Source of the DNA: an uncultured Latescibacterota bacterium
GTDB lineage: Bacteria > Latescibacterota > UBA2968
Reading direction: 5' to 3'
DNA length: 64,000 nt
Assembly (NCBI GenBank): GCA_951812755.1
Contig: OX638329.1
Location: 2,403,339 to 2,467,338, forward strand
Of this stretch, positions 15,758 to 24,447 are shown piece after piece. The notes under the pieces are model-generated. The model ran no database searches. It saw only the letters and a list, made by a program, of their open reading frames with translations, and was not told the origin of the DNA. Within the stretch, counting starts at the first letter, position 1, and each line of letters opens with the position of its first letter. Made by a program: the position numbers and the translations under genes.

Positions 15758-18679
15758 TTATTTGACGCCAGATGGCCTGAGCGTGTTCCTGTCGCGCTGG
15801 AACAATTCCGGATGCAGGCGGTAAAATAATGATTCCGTACGCTTCAGACCTTCGGCCTGCACTACAAAACGGCCATCAATTACCACAGCCGGTAAACTCG
15901 TTACGCCGAGTGACCGAGCAGTGGCGCGTATTGCTGCCCTGTTGTCTTGCCCGCTGATGGCAATACCCATCTGTTTTAAGCAGCTTTCCACAGAAGATGT
16001 ATCGGAAGATGCCTTTTGTTTGTGGCACAACAGCGCGTCAGCTACCCGCTCGGGTGTGGCTTGTTGCGCCAGTTGAAACAGTGCGTTTTGTTTTCCATCT
16101 CCCACAAAGTGCAGGCGCAAGCGCCCGGGGGCATTGACTTTTTTTACCCAGCGCAAGAGTTGTTCTGCTATTGATAATGATACGGGCGTTCTCACATCCA
16201 GGAACAGGTCCATGCCCTGCAGGTCGCGTCCCTGGAAAATTCGCGCAATCGGTGTCAATAGCGCACTTGGCACAAAATGATCGCCGACACGCCGCACATG
16301 GTGTGCAAGCCGATTAAAACGGGCTGTTTTTTCAAATTCATTATTCAGCACATAAGCCGGCACCCGGTCCAGTCCATAACGCGCAATCAGGTCCTGTCCC
16401 ATCTGGCTGTTTACATCCACGGTTTGAAACTCAGCACTGGGAAATAGCGATAGTGTGGATCGAATAAACGGATAGGTGTCACATACTTCACAGGTCGCGT
16501 CGTTGAGAATGGTCGTTTGAAAAGAGATGGGATCGCGCATTTCGCATTTTGCGCGGGGTGTTCCGCCGTTTAAGCACAGGCCAACTTTGCCCGAATGTAC
16601 ACAATCCCGATCGCTGAGGCATTCGGGAACATCGGCGCAGAAGGGCAAATTTTTGTCATTGCGACAGATGAACTGCGCCAGTTCATGAGAAGCCGTTTTG
16701 ACATCGCGCCCATTTACGCGCAATGTGGGCGATGCGTTGATCCCCAGCAGATTGGCTCGGCGAATATTTTCGGCAAATAGCGTTTCACCTGCATCGCTTT
16801 CGGATAATTCGGCGATTTTGTCTGCGTCCATGTTCACCTGCGTTGCACAAACGCGCCAATCGGTCGCAATACCCGATTTGTTGCGACACAAAATGTAATC
16901 CCAGAATCGATCGGGATAAAGCGACATCACAACGGTTTGTCGAATGCCTTCGGCTATTTCTCTATCGCCGTGTAAGCTGCGAAAGCGGCCCGATCCCGTC
17001 GCGGTCGTCGCCTGACATCCAGGCTCTGTTGTCCGGGGCGTGCGTGCGATGGGGGGGGGCGATGCGACATCTTTTGCATCCGCTTCATCTGCGATAAAAT
17101 ACAGATGAAAATCGATTTGATCTCTCAATTTGTGAAGCATAGGAGCCAGTGTTTGTTCTGCACGTATGCCATAGGGACAATCTGCCATCACAAATAGCTC
17201 GACGAGGGGGCGACCAGATCGCTCGAGTCCCGTTTCACCTTGCTCTATGTCCGATTTAGTTATTGAGTGAGAAGAACCGTGCCCCTTGTGATTTACTTCT
17301 GCCAGCATATCGGCAAATCGGGTGTCAAAGTCGGGCGTCTGGTTTGCATCGTGACAGCGTTGGCACAAATCGGGAGATGGCGTGCGGCGGATATTGCGAA
17401 CTTCGGGACGCCGCACATGTTGTTCGCCAGGCCCGTGACACACTTCGCACTGCACATTTGTAAGTCGTTTGGCATCTTTGCCAATTCGGAACCCCGTGGG
17501 ATATCCAAATCCCGTGGTGTGACAGGTTACGCAGTCGGGCTGATAGTGTTTTTGTTTTTGCAACAAGCGGTTAAATGCATTCGCATGATGCGAATGTTCC
17601 CAGTCTGCAACCTCGGCAGAATGGCATCCTTTACATGTTTCTACTCCTACATATCTATTCGTGCCCTGACGCACCTGATCTTCCAGTGCAAATCCCGCAA
17701 ATTTCGGTCGCCCCGTCTGCTGCAACGCCGAATTTTTTTGAACCAGATTGTAGAATTCATCCACGAGCCGTTTCACTGTGCGGTCTTCGCCAATGGCTTC
17801 CGAGATCAATACAGAGGTGATTTGTTCTGCTGTCACCCGTCCATTTTCTACGTTTAAGATCGCCTGTCCAATTGCCTTGCCCTGGGGATGGGTGCCCAGC
17901 AATAGGGTATTGCCGATCCGATGGGTTGCCTCTGTTGATCGCGCGCTGATCACGATATCTATATCGGCGATGTGTTGTATGAGGTCGCGTTCTGATTCTC
18001 GATCCAAATCGCTCAATACAACTATGAGATCGGTCTGTTGGTGCAATTGTGCAACTGCCTCTTTCACGCCATCAAGCTCCACTGTTACACCATCGGGCAT
18101 ATTTATGTGTGAGGTACCTGCCCCCATTGCCATACCGTGTACTTCAATCTCTCGTTCACCCGCTACACCTATGACACCTACGCGCACATCGCCCGCATCC
18201 AAAATTCGCACGGGCGCACCCATTTGCACGCCATTTATCTTCAAGTTTGCACTTACAAAAGGGATGCCACCCGAATCGCGCATGGTTTCAAAGAACGCTT
18301 GCCCAAAACGCAACTCTCCCATACCGACATTAGCCGCGTCGTAATGGATGGCTTTCATGGCTTTCAAATGTATTTTGCAACGCAATTGATCTAATACTGT
18401 ATCGCCTGCAAATAGGCTACCGGCATCTAATAATAGTGCATTGGGATACGACAGTTTTAAGTCGTTTACCATTGTTGCACGCCGCGCAATGCCGCCGAGC
18501 TGATTGTCCGCACAGCCACACACTTCGAGAAAACTCTGTGTGTCCCCCGTATAAAGCAATACTACTTCCGCCGCTTTACTTTGCCCGATGAGACAAAAGA
18601 CAGCTAAGAGGAAACACAAAACTAAGGGTGCCCCGGCTATTGATCTTTCACTATCCCATCTGTGTCCATCTGTGTTCAT
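15758..18679 (-). CDS. 5'-nucleotidase-like / tetraheme cytochrome c / thioredoxin-fold fusion protein
   Basis: A 973-residue predicted periplasmic protein. Residues about 1-36 are a signal peptide (LVLCFLLAVFCLIG). Residues about 38-310 match the metallophosphatase/5'-nucleotidase-like family in the variant form YTGDTQSFLEVCGC...QLGG. Four haem motifs follow: CKGCH 349, CVTCH 383, CEVCH 411 and CQRCH 439. The rest is thioredoxin-like: VMADCPYG near 498 with a FWDYILCRN helix near 592, and TCEVC near 730 (a C-x-x-C), then a third weak module. The ATG at 18679 is used because the earlier ATG at 18736 lies inside the upstream terminator. A run of nine C (coding strand) at 17051-17059 makes the frame sensitive to slippage. 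Role unknown; a periplasmic redox function is inference. Confidence 0.78.
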   Translation of the reverse strand: MNTDGHRWDSERSIAGAPLVLCFLLAVFCLIGQSKAAEVVLLYTGDTQSFLEVCGCADNQLGGIARRATMVNDLKLSYPNALLLDAGSLFAGDTVLDQLRCKIHLKAMKAIHYDAANVGMGELRFGQAFFETMRDSGGIPFVSANLKINGVQMGAPVRILDAGDVRVGVIGVAGEREIEVHGMAMGAGTSHINMPDGVTVELDGVKEAVAQLHQQTDLIVVLSDLDRESERDLIQHIADIDIVISARSTEATHRIGNTLLLGTHPQGKAIGQAILNVENGRVTAEQITSVLISEAIGEDRTVKRLVDEFYNLVQKNSALQQTGRPKFAGFALEDQVRQGTNRYVGVETCKGCHSAEVADWEHSHHANAFNRLLQKQKHYQPDCVTCHTTGFGYPTGFRIGKDAKRLTNVQCEVCHGPGEQHVRRPEVRNIRRTPSPDLCQRCHDANQTPDFDTRFADMLAEVNHKGHGSSHSITKSDIEQGETGLERSGRPLVELFVMADCPYGIRAEQTLAPMLHKLRDQIDFHLYFIADEADAKDVASPPPIARTPRTTEPGCQATTATGSGRFRSLHGDREIAEGIRQTVVMSLYPDRFWDYILCRNKSGIATDWRVCATQVNMDADKIAELSESDAGETLFAENIRRANLLGINASPTLRVNGRDVKTASHELAQFICRNDKNLPFCADVPECLSDRDCVHSGKVGLCLNGGTPRAKCEMRDPISFQTTILNDATCEVCDTYPFIRSTLSLFPSAEFQTVDVNSQMGQDLIARYGLDRVPAYVLNNEFEKTARFNRLAHHVRRVGDHFVPSALLTPIARIFQGRDLQGMDLFLDVRTPVSLSIAEQLLRWVKKVNAPGRLRLHFVGDGKQNALFQLAQQATPERVADALLCHKQKASSDTSSVESCLKQMGIAISGQDNRAAIRATARSLGVTSLPAVVIDGRFVVQAEGLKRTESLFYRLHPELFQRDRNTLRPSGVK

Positions 18680-18690
18680 CTGTGGTTGCT
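18645..18690. repeat. Dispersed CATCTGTG repeat at gene start
   Basis: CATCTGTGTCCATCTGTG is followed by TTCATCTGTGGTTGCTTTC, a third member of the CATCTGYG family in this window. It overlaps the 5' end of the fusion gene, so its first codons (MNTDGHRW) are repeat-derived. Confidence 0.6.
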
Positions 18691-18714
18691 TTCTGTTTTC
18701 TGAATTTTGTTTGC

Positions 18715-18743
18715 AAAAAAAGGCCCGATATTTCATCGGGCCT
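18715..18743 (-). terminator. Intrinsic terminator after lepB
   Basis: On the reverse strand a perfect 9-base stem (18743-18735 with 18729-18721) with a 5-base loop is followed by seven T (18721-18715). It lies 22 bases after the lepB stop and ends that transcript before the fusion gene. Confidence 0.9.
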
Positions 18744-18765
18744 CATAGATGCCATTTTTGTTCGG

Positions 18766-19431
18766 TTATTCCAACAAGCCCAGCCTGCTCCAGCGAATTT
18801 TTTCAAAAATATTCCACAGGGATTTTTGGCTGTCCCAGGAATAGTAAATAAATAGTGGGTGTGCTTTTACTTTTTCCATGGATACCATTCCCCAAAAACG
18901 GCTGTCGTAACTGCTGTCGCGGTTGTCTCCCATCGCAAAAAAGTGTCCCGGCGGCACTGTGCGCGGTCCGTAGTTGTCGCGTGGGCTGTGCTGTTTGTCT
19001 TCCACTCTGGGGTCTTCGTGCTTAACACCTTCTGGGTTTTCAAATCGCTTTCCATCTACATACACAATTTTGTTTTTGATTTCCACTGTCTGCCCTTCAA
19101 TCGCAATACATCGCTTGATAAAATCGCGCGATTCATCGCGGGGGAATTCAAAAATCACCAGATCTCCCGGTTGAGGGGTTGAAAATCCCGGCACGCGAAA
19201 TGAGGGCAATTTGGTATTCAAAATGGGCACGCGGTCGGGTATTTGTGTGCCAAACGTCAGTTTGTCACCCAGCACGTAATCCCCTTCTAATAGCGTATCT
19301 TCCATTGATCCCGAGGGAATGTGATACGCTTGCACCAGCGTTCCCCGGATCAAAATGGCTAAAAATATGGCGATTCCAAATTCTCGCAAGTTACTCCGTT
19401 TTCGCTTCTTTTTGGTGTTTCTTTTTAGCAT
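18766..19431 (-). CDS. lepB: Signal peptidase I
   Basis: A 221-residue type I signal peptidase. A basic N-terminus (KRNTKKKRKR) leads into one transmembrane helix (about 17-33). Catalytic Ser is in PSGSMEDTL (Ser42), the general-base Lys in FIKRCIA (Lys106), and the box E motif is GDNRDSSYDSRFWG. It removes signal peptides from exported proteins at the outer face of the inner membrane. The ATG at 19431 is preferred because the upstream open frame overlaps the neighbouring gene and lacks family similarity. A strong terminator follows. Confidence 0.93.
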   Translation of the reverse strand: MLKRNTKKKRKRSNLREFGIAIFLAILIRGTLVQAYHIPSGSMEDTLLEGDYVLGDKLTFGTQIPDRVPILNTKLPSFRVPGFSTPQPGDLVIFEFPRDESRDFIKRCIAIEGQTVEIKNKIVYVDGKRFENPEGVKHEDPRVEDKQHSPRDNYGPRTVPPGHFFAMGDNRDSSYDSRFWGMVSMEKVKAHPLFIYYSWDSQKSLWNIFEKIRWSRLGLLE

Positions 19432-19501
19432 AGTCCTACCTTTGTGAATTACTCCGTTGTGCTCTGCGTGCAGTGCGGGATAACTGGCTTGACTGCTTTC
19501 T

Positions 19502-20479
19502 TCAACGATTTTGTGAAAAATAAGTTCGCTCGGGTTGGCCCGTTTCAGCAGATTTGTTTGCCGCGAGTGAAATGTCGAGGCTACGCAAACCGTCTTCAAA
19601 GTCAGACATTATCCCCGATCCATCTCCCGAACGAATTGCAGCCATAAATACTTCGTCAATATCTTCCGATTCGGGTATTTCGCCGACTTCAGCCGCACCG
19701 CCTGGAAATACGGTTACACCATTTCCAGCGACGGTTGCTCGCATATCGCGCATGATTATATCAATGGCATTCGAGCCACCGCCATTGCGGAGAACGCAGG
19801 TGGAACTCAGCGTGCCGACAGCGCCATTTTCAAATTTGAGCGATAGGGCATATACATCGGGGATATCGAGATTTTCGACATCGTTCAATGCGCGGGTGGC
19901 ATAATACGCGTGTACTTCTGCAACATCGCCCACGAGGTAGCGCAATAAGTCGATCTGATGTGTGGTCTGTTCGACAATTTGCCCACCCGACTGCGCCATG
20001 ACGCGCCACCACGGGGTGCCAGGCAAACCGCCCCATCGATAGGCCAGGGCCATAGCGACGGGCTTGTCTTTCAAAAATTCACGCCCCTGTTTTGCCCATC
20101 CCGTATATCGCTGTTGATAGCCGACAGAGGTCAATACGCCCGATTTTTGAACGGCTTGTAGAATTTCCAATCCCTTTTCCATTGACGGCACTACGGGTTT
20201 TTCCAATAACATGTGTACGCCCTGTTGCGCCGCCAGGATCTCAGCGTCATAATGTGCAAATGTCGGTACGACCACATACATTGCGGTCAAATTTTCACTG
20301 TCCAGCATCACGCGATAGTCGGTATAAGCCGTGCCACCAAATTCTGAAGTCGCACTTTGCGCTGTTTCTTCTTTTATGTCACAAATTGCAACGATCTCGA
20401 CATCTTCTATATTGGATAACGCGCGCATATGCGACCGCGCACGTCCTCCAGCACCCACAAAACCCACATTAATGCCCAT
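19502..20479 (-). CDS. Gfo/Idh/MocA family oxidoreductase
   Basis: A 325-residue NAD(P)-dependent oxidoreductase. The N-terminal Rossmann fold shows VGFVGAGGRARSH, and LLEKPVVPSM near residue 93 is the conserved E-K-P motif holding the catalytic Lys. GGQIVEQTTHQIDLLRY near 165 includes the His of the active site. Members oxidise or reduce sugars, inositols and related polyols. The substrate is unknown. It lies 70 bases upstream of lepB on the same strand. Confidence 0.88.
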   Translation of the reverse strand: MGINVGFVGAGGRARSHMRALSNIEDVEIVAICDIKEETAQSATSEFGGTAYTDYRVMLDSENLTAMYVVVPTFAHYDAEILAAQQGVHMLLEKPVVPSMEKGLEILQAVQKSGVLTSVGYQQRYTGWAKQGREFLKDKPVAMALAYRWGGLPGTPWWRVMAQSGGQIVEQTTHQIDLLRYLVGDVAEVHAYYATRALNDVENLDIPDVYALSLKFENGAVGTLSSTCVLRNGGGSNAIDIIMRDMRATVAGNGVTVFPGGAAEVGEIPESEDIDEVFMAAIRSGDGSGIMSDFEDGLRSLDISLAANKSAETGQPERTYFSQNR

Positions 20480-20610
20480 TTATAGCCTCCATTTAAAAGA
20501 TGAAAGGTGAGAACACCTCGCACCTGGTATTCTTTCGTTCAAAAATAGACTGCATGACAGAACCTGTCAAGAGGAACGCCCATTATTAAGCCGTGTTGTG
20601 GCACTCTGCA

Positions 20611-22356
20611 TTATTTTTTTGCCACTGGCCCCTGTGGCGCCTCCTTGCTATACAATGCACCGCCTCGTTCATAAGACGCGACGACTGAACCGTCGGCAAT
20701 TTCCAATCTGGGCACGTTCTTTTCGAATACATCGCGGTCGGGACCGCGCATGACTGCCATCTGTTCGTCGGTCATGCCCGAGACGAGATCGCCCCACCGT
20801 TTTTCCGGATGGGTCAAGTCTCCGCCGCTGCGATTGAAGTTGCGCGATGAGTATTTGTGCAAGATCCCCCGCCGCGAGATGTCGCTTTTCCACGCCAATG
20901 TGCCATGTGTGGTGCCTCCGTCCATGAAGAAGAGCACATCGCCCGCTTTCATCTCTACGTGTTTTACCAGGCCCATGTGGTCATCGCAGGAACTCACCCC
21001 ACGCGGCATGCGATAATACGCCTTGTGCGATCCAGGCACACACGCAAATCCACCGTCGGCTTCGGCTACGTCGCGCAATTGCCAGGTTACGGTTACGGCT
21101 TCGCAAAAGCTTCGCCCATTTTGATAGATATATCCTCGGCCTGGATTGAGTGGCTCATTGGAGTCGTGCAGGGAGTGGCCCGATGTGCCTTTGACCGCGC
21201 AAAATGCGGTTCCTCCACCCGTGCGACCACCACTGGCGCCCATCCAGTTCAGCCGATGTTCAACGGCCGGGTGCGCGAGCATTCGCCGAAACGAATCGCA
21301 ATAGGGGCTGGGCAACTGCGTTAGTCCACCCAACAAGGGTCTGCCCGTGCCTGCGAGGCTTTTTGACCCGCGTGCGAGTTCGTCGCCAACGACGATTCGA
21401 TCTTCAAATTTGTCAATGGCCGCGTTGGCCTGTGCCAGCCATTCTTCATCCATGATTCCGCGCAGCACCAGATACCCGTTCAAGTCCCAAAAGTAAAATT
21501 CTTTTGCATCAATGCCCGAATTTGGATTTTTCATCAGGAATGATGGGTGAAAAATTTCGCGCGATTCGTCCAATGCGATTGTCTCCCCATCTGTTTTTAA
21601 CGTTGGTGGTGGTGTTGTGTCGCGATATCCTGGGCGATACAGCGATGTGCGCTGTTCAGGAGTCAATTCTTCCATCCGGTCGGATACTGGCATCTTTTCT
21701 GATTCAGGGCCAGGTCCCGCAGAACGGATCACACCGCGTCCCACGTATTCGTAGGATAGCAGGCGCTGAGGTCCTTCGCCCTGCCACGGACGCATGCCCT
21801 GTACGACGCTCAGGCCGACGATGAGCAGATCGCCTGCTTTTAGTTCGGGTTGAAAAAGATAATCTGAGTCGTCTTCGCCGGTCAATATGTCTTCTGGTGT
21901 TTCCACATTTGACTTGTGTGTACACGGTACAAACACAAACCCGTCGTCGCCGGCTTTTACGTCCGAGAGTGCCCAGATTACGCGCACGCCTTCGCAAAAT
22001 CTTCGACTGTTCTGGTAATAATATGCCAGCGCGGGATCTCGCGGCTCATTGCCGCCTACCAGCGGAGCCGAGGTGTCACAGGTTTCGTCGCACAGAATTT
22101 CAGGTGCGCGGTCGAGTCTGAAACCGTGTCCTACAATTTGATTCAGATACCACACGAGTTGGGGCTGGATCAGCAAATCGCGGAACGGTTCGCGCAAATC
22201 GCCTTCCCAGCCGAGCATGCCCTCGAGCGATCCGGCCCGATCAATCGCGTCATTTAACCGCGCGACTTCAGGACGGGTCAAAGCTCCCGGTATATGCAAA
22301 TAACCCGTTAAATCAAAGGCGTAATTCTCTTCGTTTGTCATCGTTTCCCGGTCCAT
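20611..22356 (-). CDS. Two-domain PhyH-like dioxygenase, copy A
   Basis: A 581-residue protein made of two PhyH-type halves: residues about 1-260 (YAFDLTGYLHIPGAL) and 290-560 (YFWDLNGYLVLRGI). Both halves share the YQN-RxFCE strand and a late VPCTHKS / VPGSHKA motif. The canonical H-x-D iron motif is not clear: the first half has no His at that place (PLVGGNEPRDP) and the second reads HSLHDSNEP. The substrate and even metal use are uncertain. The ATG at 22356 is chosen because AAGGAG is nine bases upstream and copy B agrees. No signal peptide. Confidence 0.8.
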   Translation of the reverse strand: MDRETMTNEENYAFDLTGYLHIPGALTRPEVARLNDAIDRAGSLEGMLGWEGDLREPFRDLLIQPQLVWYLNQIVGHGFRLDRAPEILCDETCDTSAPLVGGNEPRDPALAYYYQNSRRFCEGVRVIWALSDVKAGDDGFVFVPCTHKSNVETPEDILTGEDDSDYLFQPELKAGDLLIVGLSVVQGMRPWQGEGPQRLLSYEYVGRGVIRSAGPGPESEKMPVSDRMEELTPEQRTSLYRPGYRDTTPPPTLKTDGETIALDESREIFHPSFLMKNPNSGIDAKEFYFWDLNGYLVLRGIMDEEWLAQANAAIDKFEDRIVVGDELARGSKSLAGTGRPLLGGLTQLPSPYCDSFRRMLAHPAVEHRLNWMGASGGRTGGGTAFCAVKGTSGHSLHDSNEPLNPGRGYIYQNGRSFCEAVTVTWQLRDVAEADGGFACVPGSHKAYYRMPRGVSSCDDHMGLVKHVEMKAGDVLFFMDGGTTHGTLAWKSDISRRGILHKYSSRNFNRSGGDLTHPEKRWGDLVSGMTDEQMAVMRGPDRDVFEKNVPRLEIADGSVVASYERGGALYSKEAPQGPVAKK

Positions 22357-22386
22357 GTCAGTCTCCTTGACTTTGATGTACCTGTT

Positions 22387-22406
22387 TGCCTGCCAGCATG
22401 CAGGCA
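22387..22406. promoter_or_regulatory. Inverted repeat upstream of PhyH copy A
   Basis: TGCCTGC-N6-GCAGGCA, seven-base arms, lies 31 bases before the start codon. The arms are identical in copy B while the spacer differs at three of six positions, as expected for an operator or an RNA hairpin under selection. Confidence 0.5.
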
Positions 22407-22498
22407 TGAATGTGGCGGTTTCTTCATGAAAGGCTCAAACCGGTCTAAAAAACAAGTACAAAATGCGCCCCCTCTTGACCGATTGCTTGACGCATTTC

Positions 22499-22528
22499 AA
22501 AAAAACTGCCCATTTAAATGGGCAGTTT
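22499..22528 (-). terminator. Intrinsic terminator between the two PhyH copies
   Basis: AAACTGCCCATTT and its complement form a 26-base perfect palindrome (22503-22528), followed on the reverse strand by seven T. It ends transcription from copy B and separates the two units. Confidence 0.85.
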
Positions 22529-22550
22529 GTGATTGGTTCTAAAAAACGGT

Positions 22551-22652
22551 TTAGTTTTTCTTTTCGAGAATGCTCCCTTCCTTAATCATTCGATTTTCTG
22601 GAGGGGCTGGTGGCTTTGGCTGGTGGGATGATGGGGGATTTGTCGTCTGCAT
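22551..22652 (-). CDS. Possible 33-residue proline-rich small protein
   Basis: The stop of PhyH copy B overlaps an ATG as TAATG, opening a 33-codon frame (MQTTNPPSSHQPKPPAPP then a charged tail KEGSILEKKN) that ends before the terminator. The arrangement would allow translational coupling. In copy A the same TAATG opens only 14 unrelated codons, so conservation is lacking. It may simply be untranslated trailer. Confidence 0.25.
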   Translation of the reverse strand: MQTTNPPSSHQPKPPAPPENRMIKEGSILEKKN

Positions 22653-24397
22653 TATTTTTTTCCCACTGGACCTTTGGGTGCGTCTTGGCTGTACAATGCA
22701 CTGCCTCGCTCGTAAGACGCGACGACTGAACCGTCGGCAATTTCCAATCTGGGCACGTTCTTTTTGAACACATCGCGGTCGGGACCGCGCATGACTGCCA
22801 TCTGTTCGTCGGTCATGCCCGAGACGAGATCGCCCCACCGTTTTTCCGGATGGGCCAATTCTCCGCCACTGCGATTGAAGTTGCGCGATGAGTATTTGTG
22901 CAAAATCCCCCGTCGCGATATGTCGCTTTTCCACGCGAATGTACCATGTGAGGTGCTGCCATCCATGAAGAAGAGCACATCGCCCGCTTTCACCTCTATG
23001 TGTTTTACCAATCCCATGTGGTCATCGCAGGAGCGCACACCCGGGGGGGGAGGATAATACGCTTTGTGCGATCCCGGCACGCATGCAAACCCACCGTCGG
23101 CTTCTGTTACATCGCGCAACTGCCAGGTTACGGTTACGGCTTCGCAATAACTGCGTCCATTTTGATAAATATATCCCCGGGTTGGATTGAGCGGCTCATT
23201 GGAGCCGTGCTGGGAATGTCCCGATGTGCCTTTGACCGCACAAAATGCCGTTCCTCCGCCCGTGCGACCACCACTGGCGCCCATCCAGTTTAGCCGATGT
23301 TCAACGACCGGGTGGGCGAGCATTCGTCGGAAAGGATCGCAATAGGGGCTGGGCAATTGAGTCAGTCCACCCAACAGGGGCCTGCCCGTGCCCGCGAGAG
23401 TTTTTGATCCTTGTGCGAGTTCGTCGCCAACGACGATTCGGTCCTCAAATTTGTCAATAGCGGCATTGGCCTGTGCCAACCATTCTTCATCCATGACTCC
23501 GCGTAGCACCAGATACCCGTTTAAGTCCCAAAAGTAAAATTCCTTTTCGTCAATGCCCGAGTTTGGATTTTTTATCAGGAAAGACGGGTGAAAAATTTCA
23601 CGGGATTCGTCCAATGCGATTGTCTCCCCATCTGTTTTCAAAGTCGGTGGTGGCGTGGTATCGCGATATCCGGGTCTGTACAGCGATGCGCGTTGTTCAG
23701 GTGTTAGTTCTGCCATCAAGTCGGATACTGGCATCTTTTCCGATTCAGGGGCAGGTCCTGCAGAACGGATCACGCCGCGGCCTACATATTCGTAAGATAG
23801 CAAGCGCTGCGGTCCCTCGCCATGCCATGGACGCATGCCCTGTACGACGCTCAGGCCGACGATGAGCAGATCGCCCGCTTTTAGTTCGAGTTGAAAAAGA
23901 TAATCCGAGTCATCTACGCCGGTCAATATATCTTCTGGTGTTTCCACATTTGATTTGTGGGTACACGGTACAAATACAAATCCGCCGTCACCGGCCTTGA
24001 TATCAGAGAGTGCCCAGATTACGCGCACGCCTTCGCAAAATCTTCGATCGTTCTGATGATAATATGCGAGTGCGGGATCTCTCGGCTCATTGCCGCCCAC
24101 CAGCGGAGCGGAAGTGTCACAGGTTTCGTCACACAGAATTTCGGGGGCGCGGTCGAGCCTGAAACCGTGTCCCACAATTTGATTCAGATACCACACGAGT
24201 TGGGGATGGATCAACAAATCGCGAAATGGTTCGCGCAAATCGCCTTCCCAGCCGAGCATGCCCTCGAGCGATCCGACCCGATCAATCGCGCCGTTTAACC
24301 GCGCGATTTCGGGACGGGTCAAAGCTCCCGGTATATGTAAATAACCGGTTAAATCAAAGGCGTAATTCTCTTCGTTTGTCATGGTTTCCCGGTCCAT
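22652..24397 (-). CDS. Two-domain PhyH-like dioxygenase, copy B
   Basis: A 581-residue close duplicate of the protein at 20611-22356 with the same two PhyH halves. It differs at scattered positions; one is notable: the second-half motif HSLHDSNEP of copy A is HSQHGSNEP here, so the only candidate Asp ligand is lost. It also carries YYPPPPGVRSC, encoded over a run of eight C on the coding strand. AAGGAGG precedes the ATG at 24397. The copy has its own upstream region and ends at the terminator near 22510. Confidence 0.8.
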   Translation of the reverse strand: MDRETMTNEENYAFDLTGYLHIPGALTRPEIARLNGAIDRVGSLEGMLGWEGDLREPFRDLLIHPQLVWYLNQIVGHGFRLDRAPEILCDETCDTSAPLVGGNEPRDPALAYYHQNDRRFCEGVRVIWALSDIKAGDGGFVFVPCTHKSNVETPEDILTGVDDSDYLFQLELKAGDLLIVGLSVVQGMRPWHGEGPQRLLSYEYVGRGVIRSAGPAPESEKMPVSDLMAELTPEQRASLYRPGYRDTTPPPTLKTDGETIALDESREIFHPSFLIKNPNSGIDEKEFYFWDLNGYLVLRGVMDEEWLAQANAAIDKFEDRIVVGDELAQGSKTLAGTGRPLLGGLTQLPSPYCDPFRRMLAHPVVEHRLNWMGASGGRTGGGTAFCAVKGTSGHSQHGSNEPLNPTRGYIYQNGRSYCEAVTVTWQLRDVTEADGGFACVPGSHKAYYPPPPGVRSCDDHMGLVKHIEVKAGDVLFFMDGSTSHGTFAWKSDISRRGILHKYSSRNFNRSGGELAHPEKRWGDLVSGMTDEQMAVMRGPDRDVFKKNVPRLEIADGSVVASYERGSALYSQDAPKGPVGKK

Positions 24398-24427
24398 GTC
24401 AGCCTCCTTGACTGTGATGTACCTGTT

Positions 24428-24447
24428 TGCCTGCCGATATGCAGGCA
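24428..24447. promoter_or_regulatory. Inverted repeat upstream of PhyH copy B
   Basis: TGCCTGC-N6-GCAGGCA, the same arms and the same 31-base distance to the start as in copy A, with spacer CGATAT instead of CAGCAT. Confidence 0.5.

Larger units (their letters stand above)
20607..22508. repeat. Tandem duplication, copy A
   Basis: This copy and 22648-24549 match over the whole PhyH gene and about 150 bases upstream, down to the motif CAAAAAAACTGC. The offset is a constant 2041 bases at both gene ends. By eye the proteins are over 90% identical. The unique spacer between the two units is about 140 bases. Confidence 0.85.

Noticed and set aside
16985-17060. Frameshift in the fusion gene at the C9 tract
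   Set aside because: The other frames give no better match and haem and thioredoxin-like parts are in one open frame, so I kept it as one gene and reported the tract separately.
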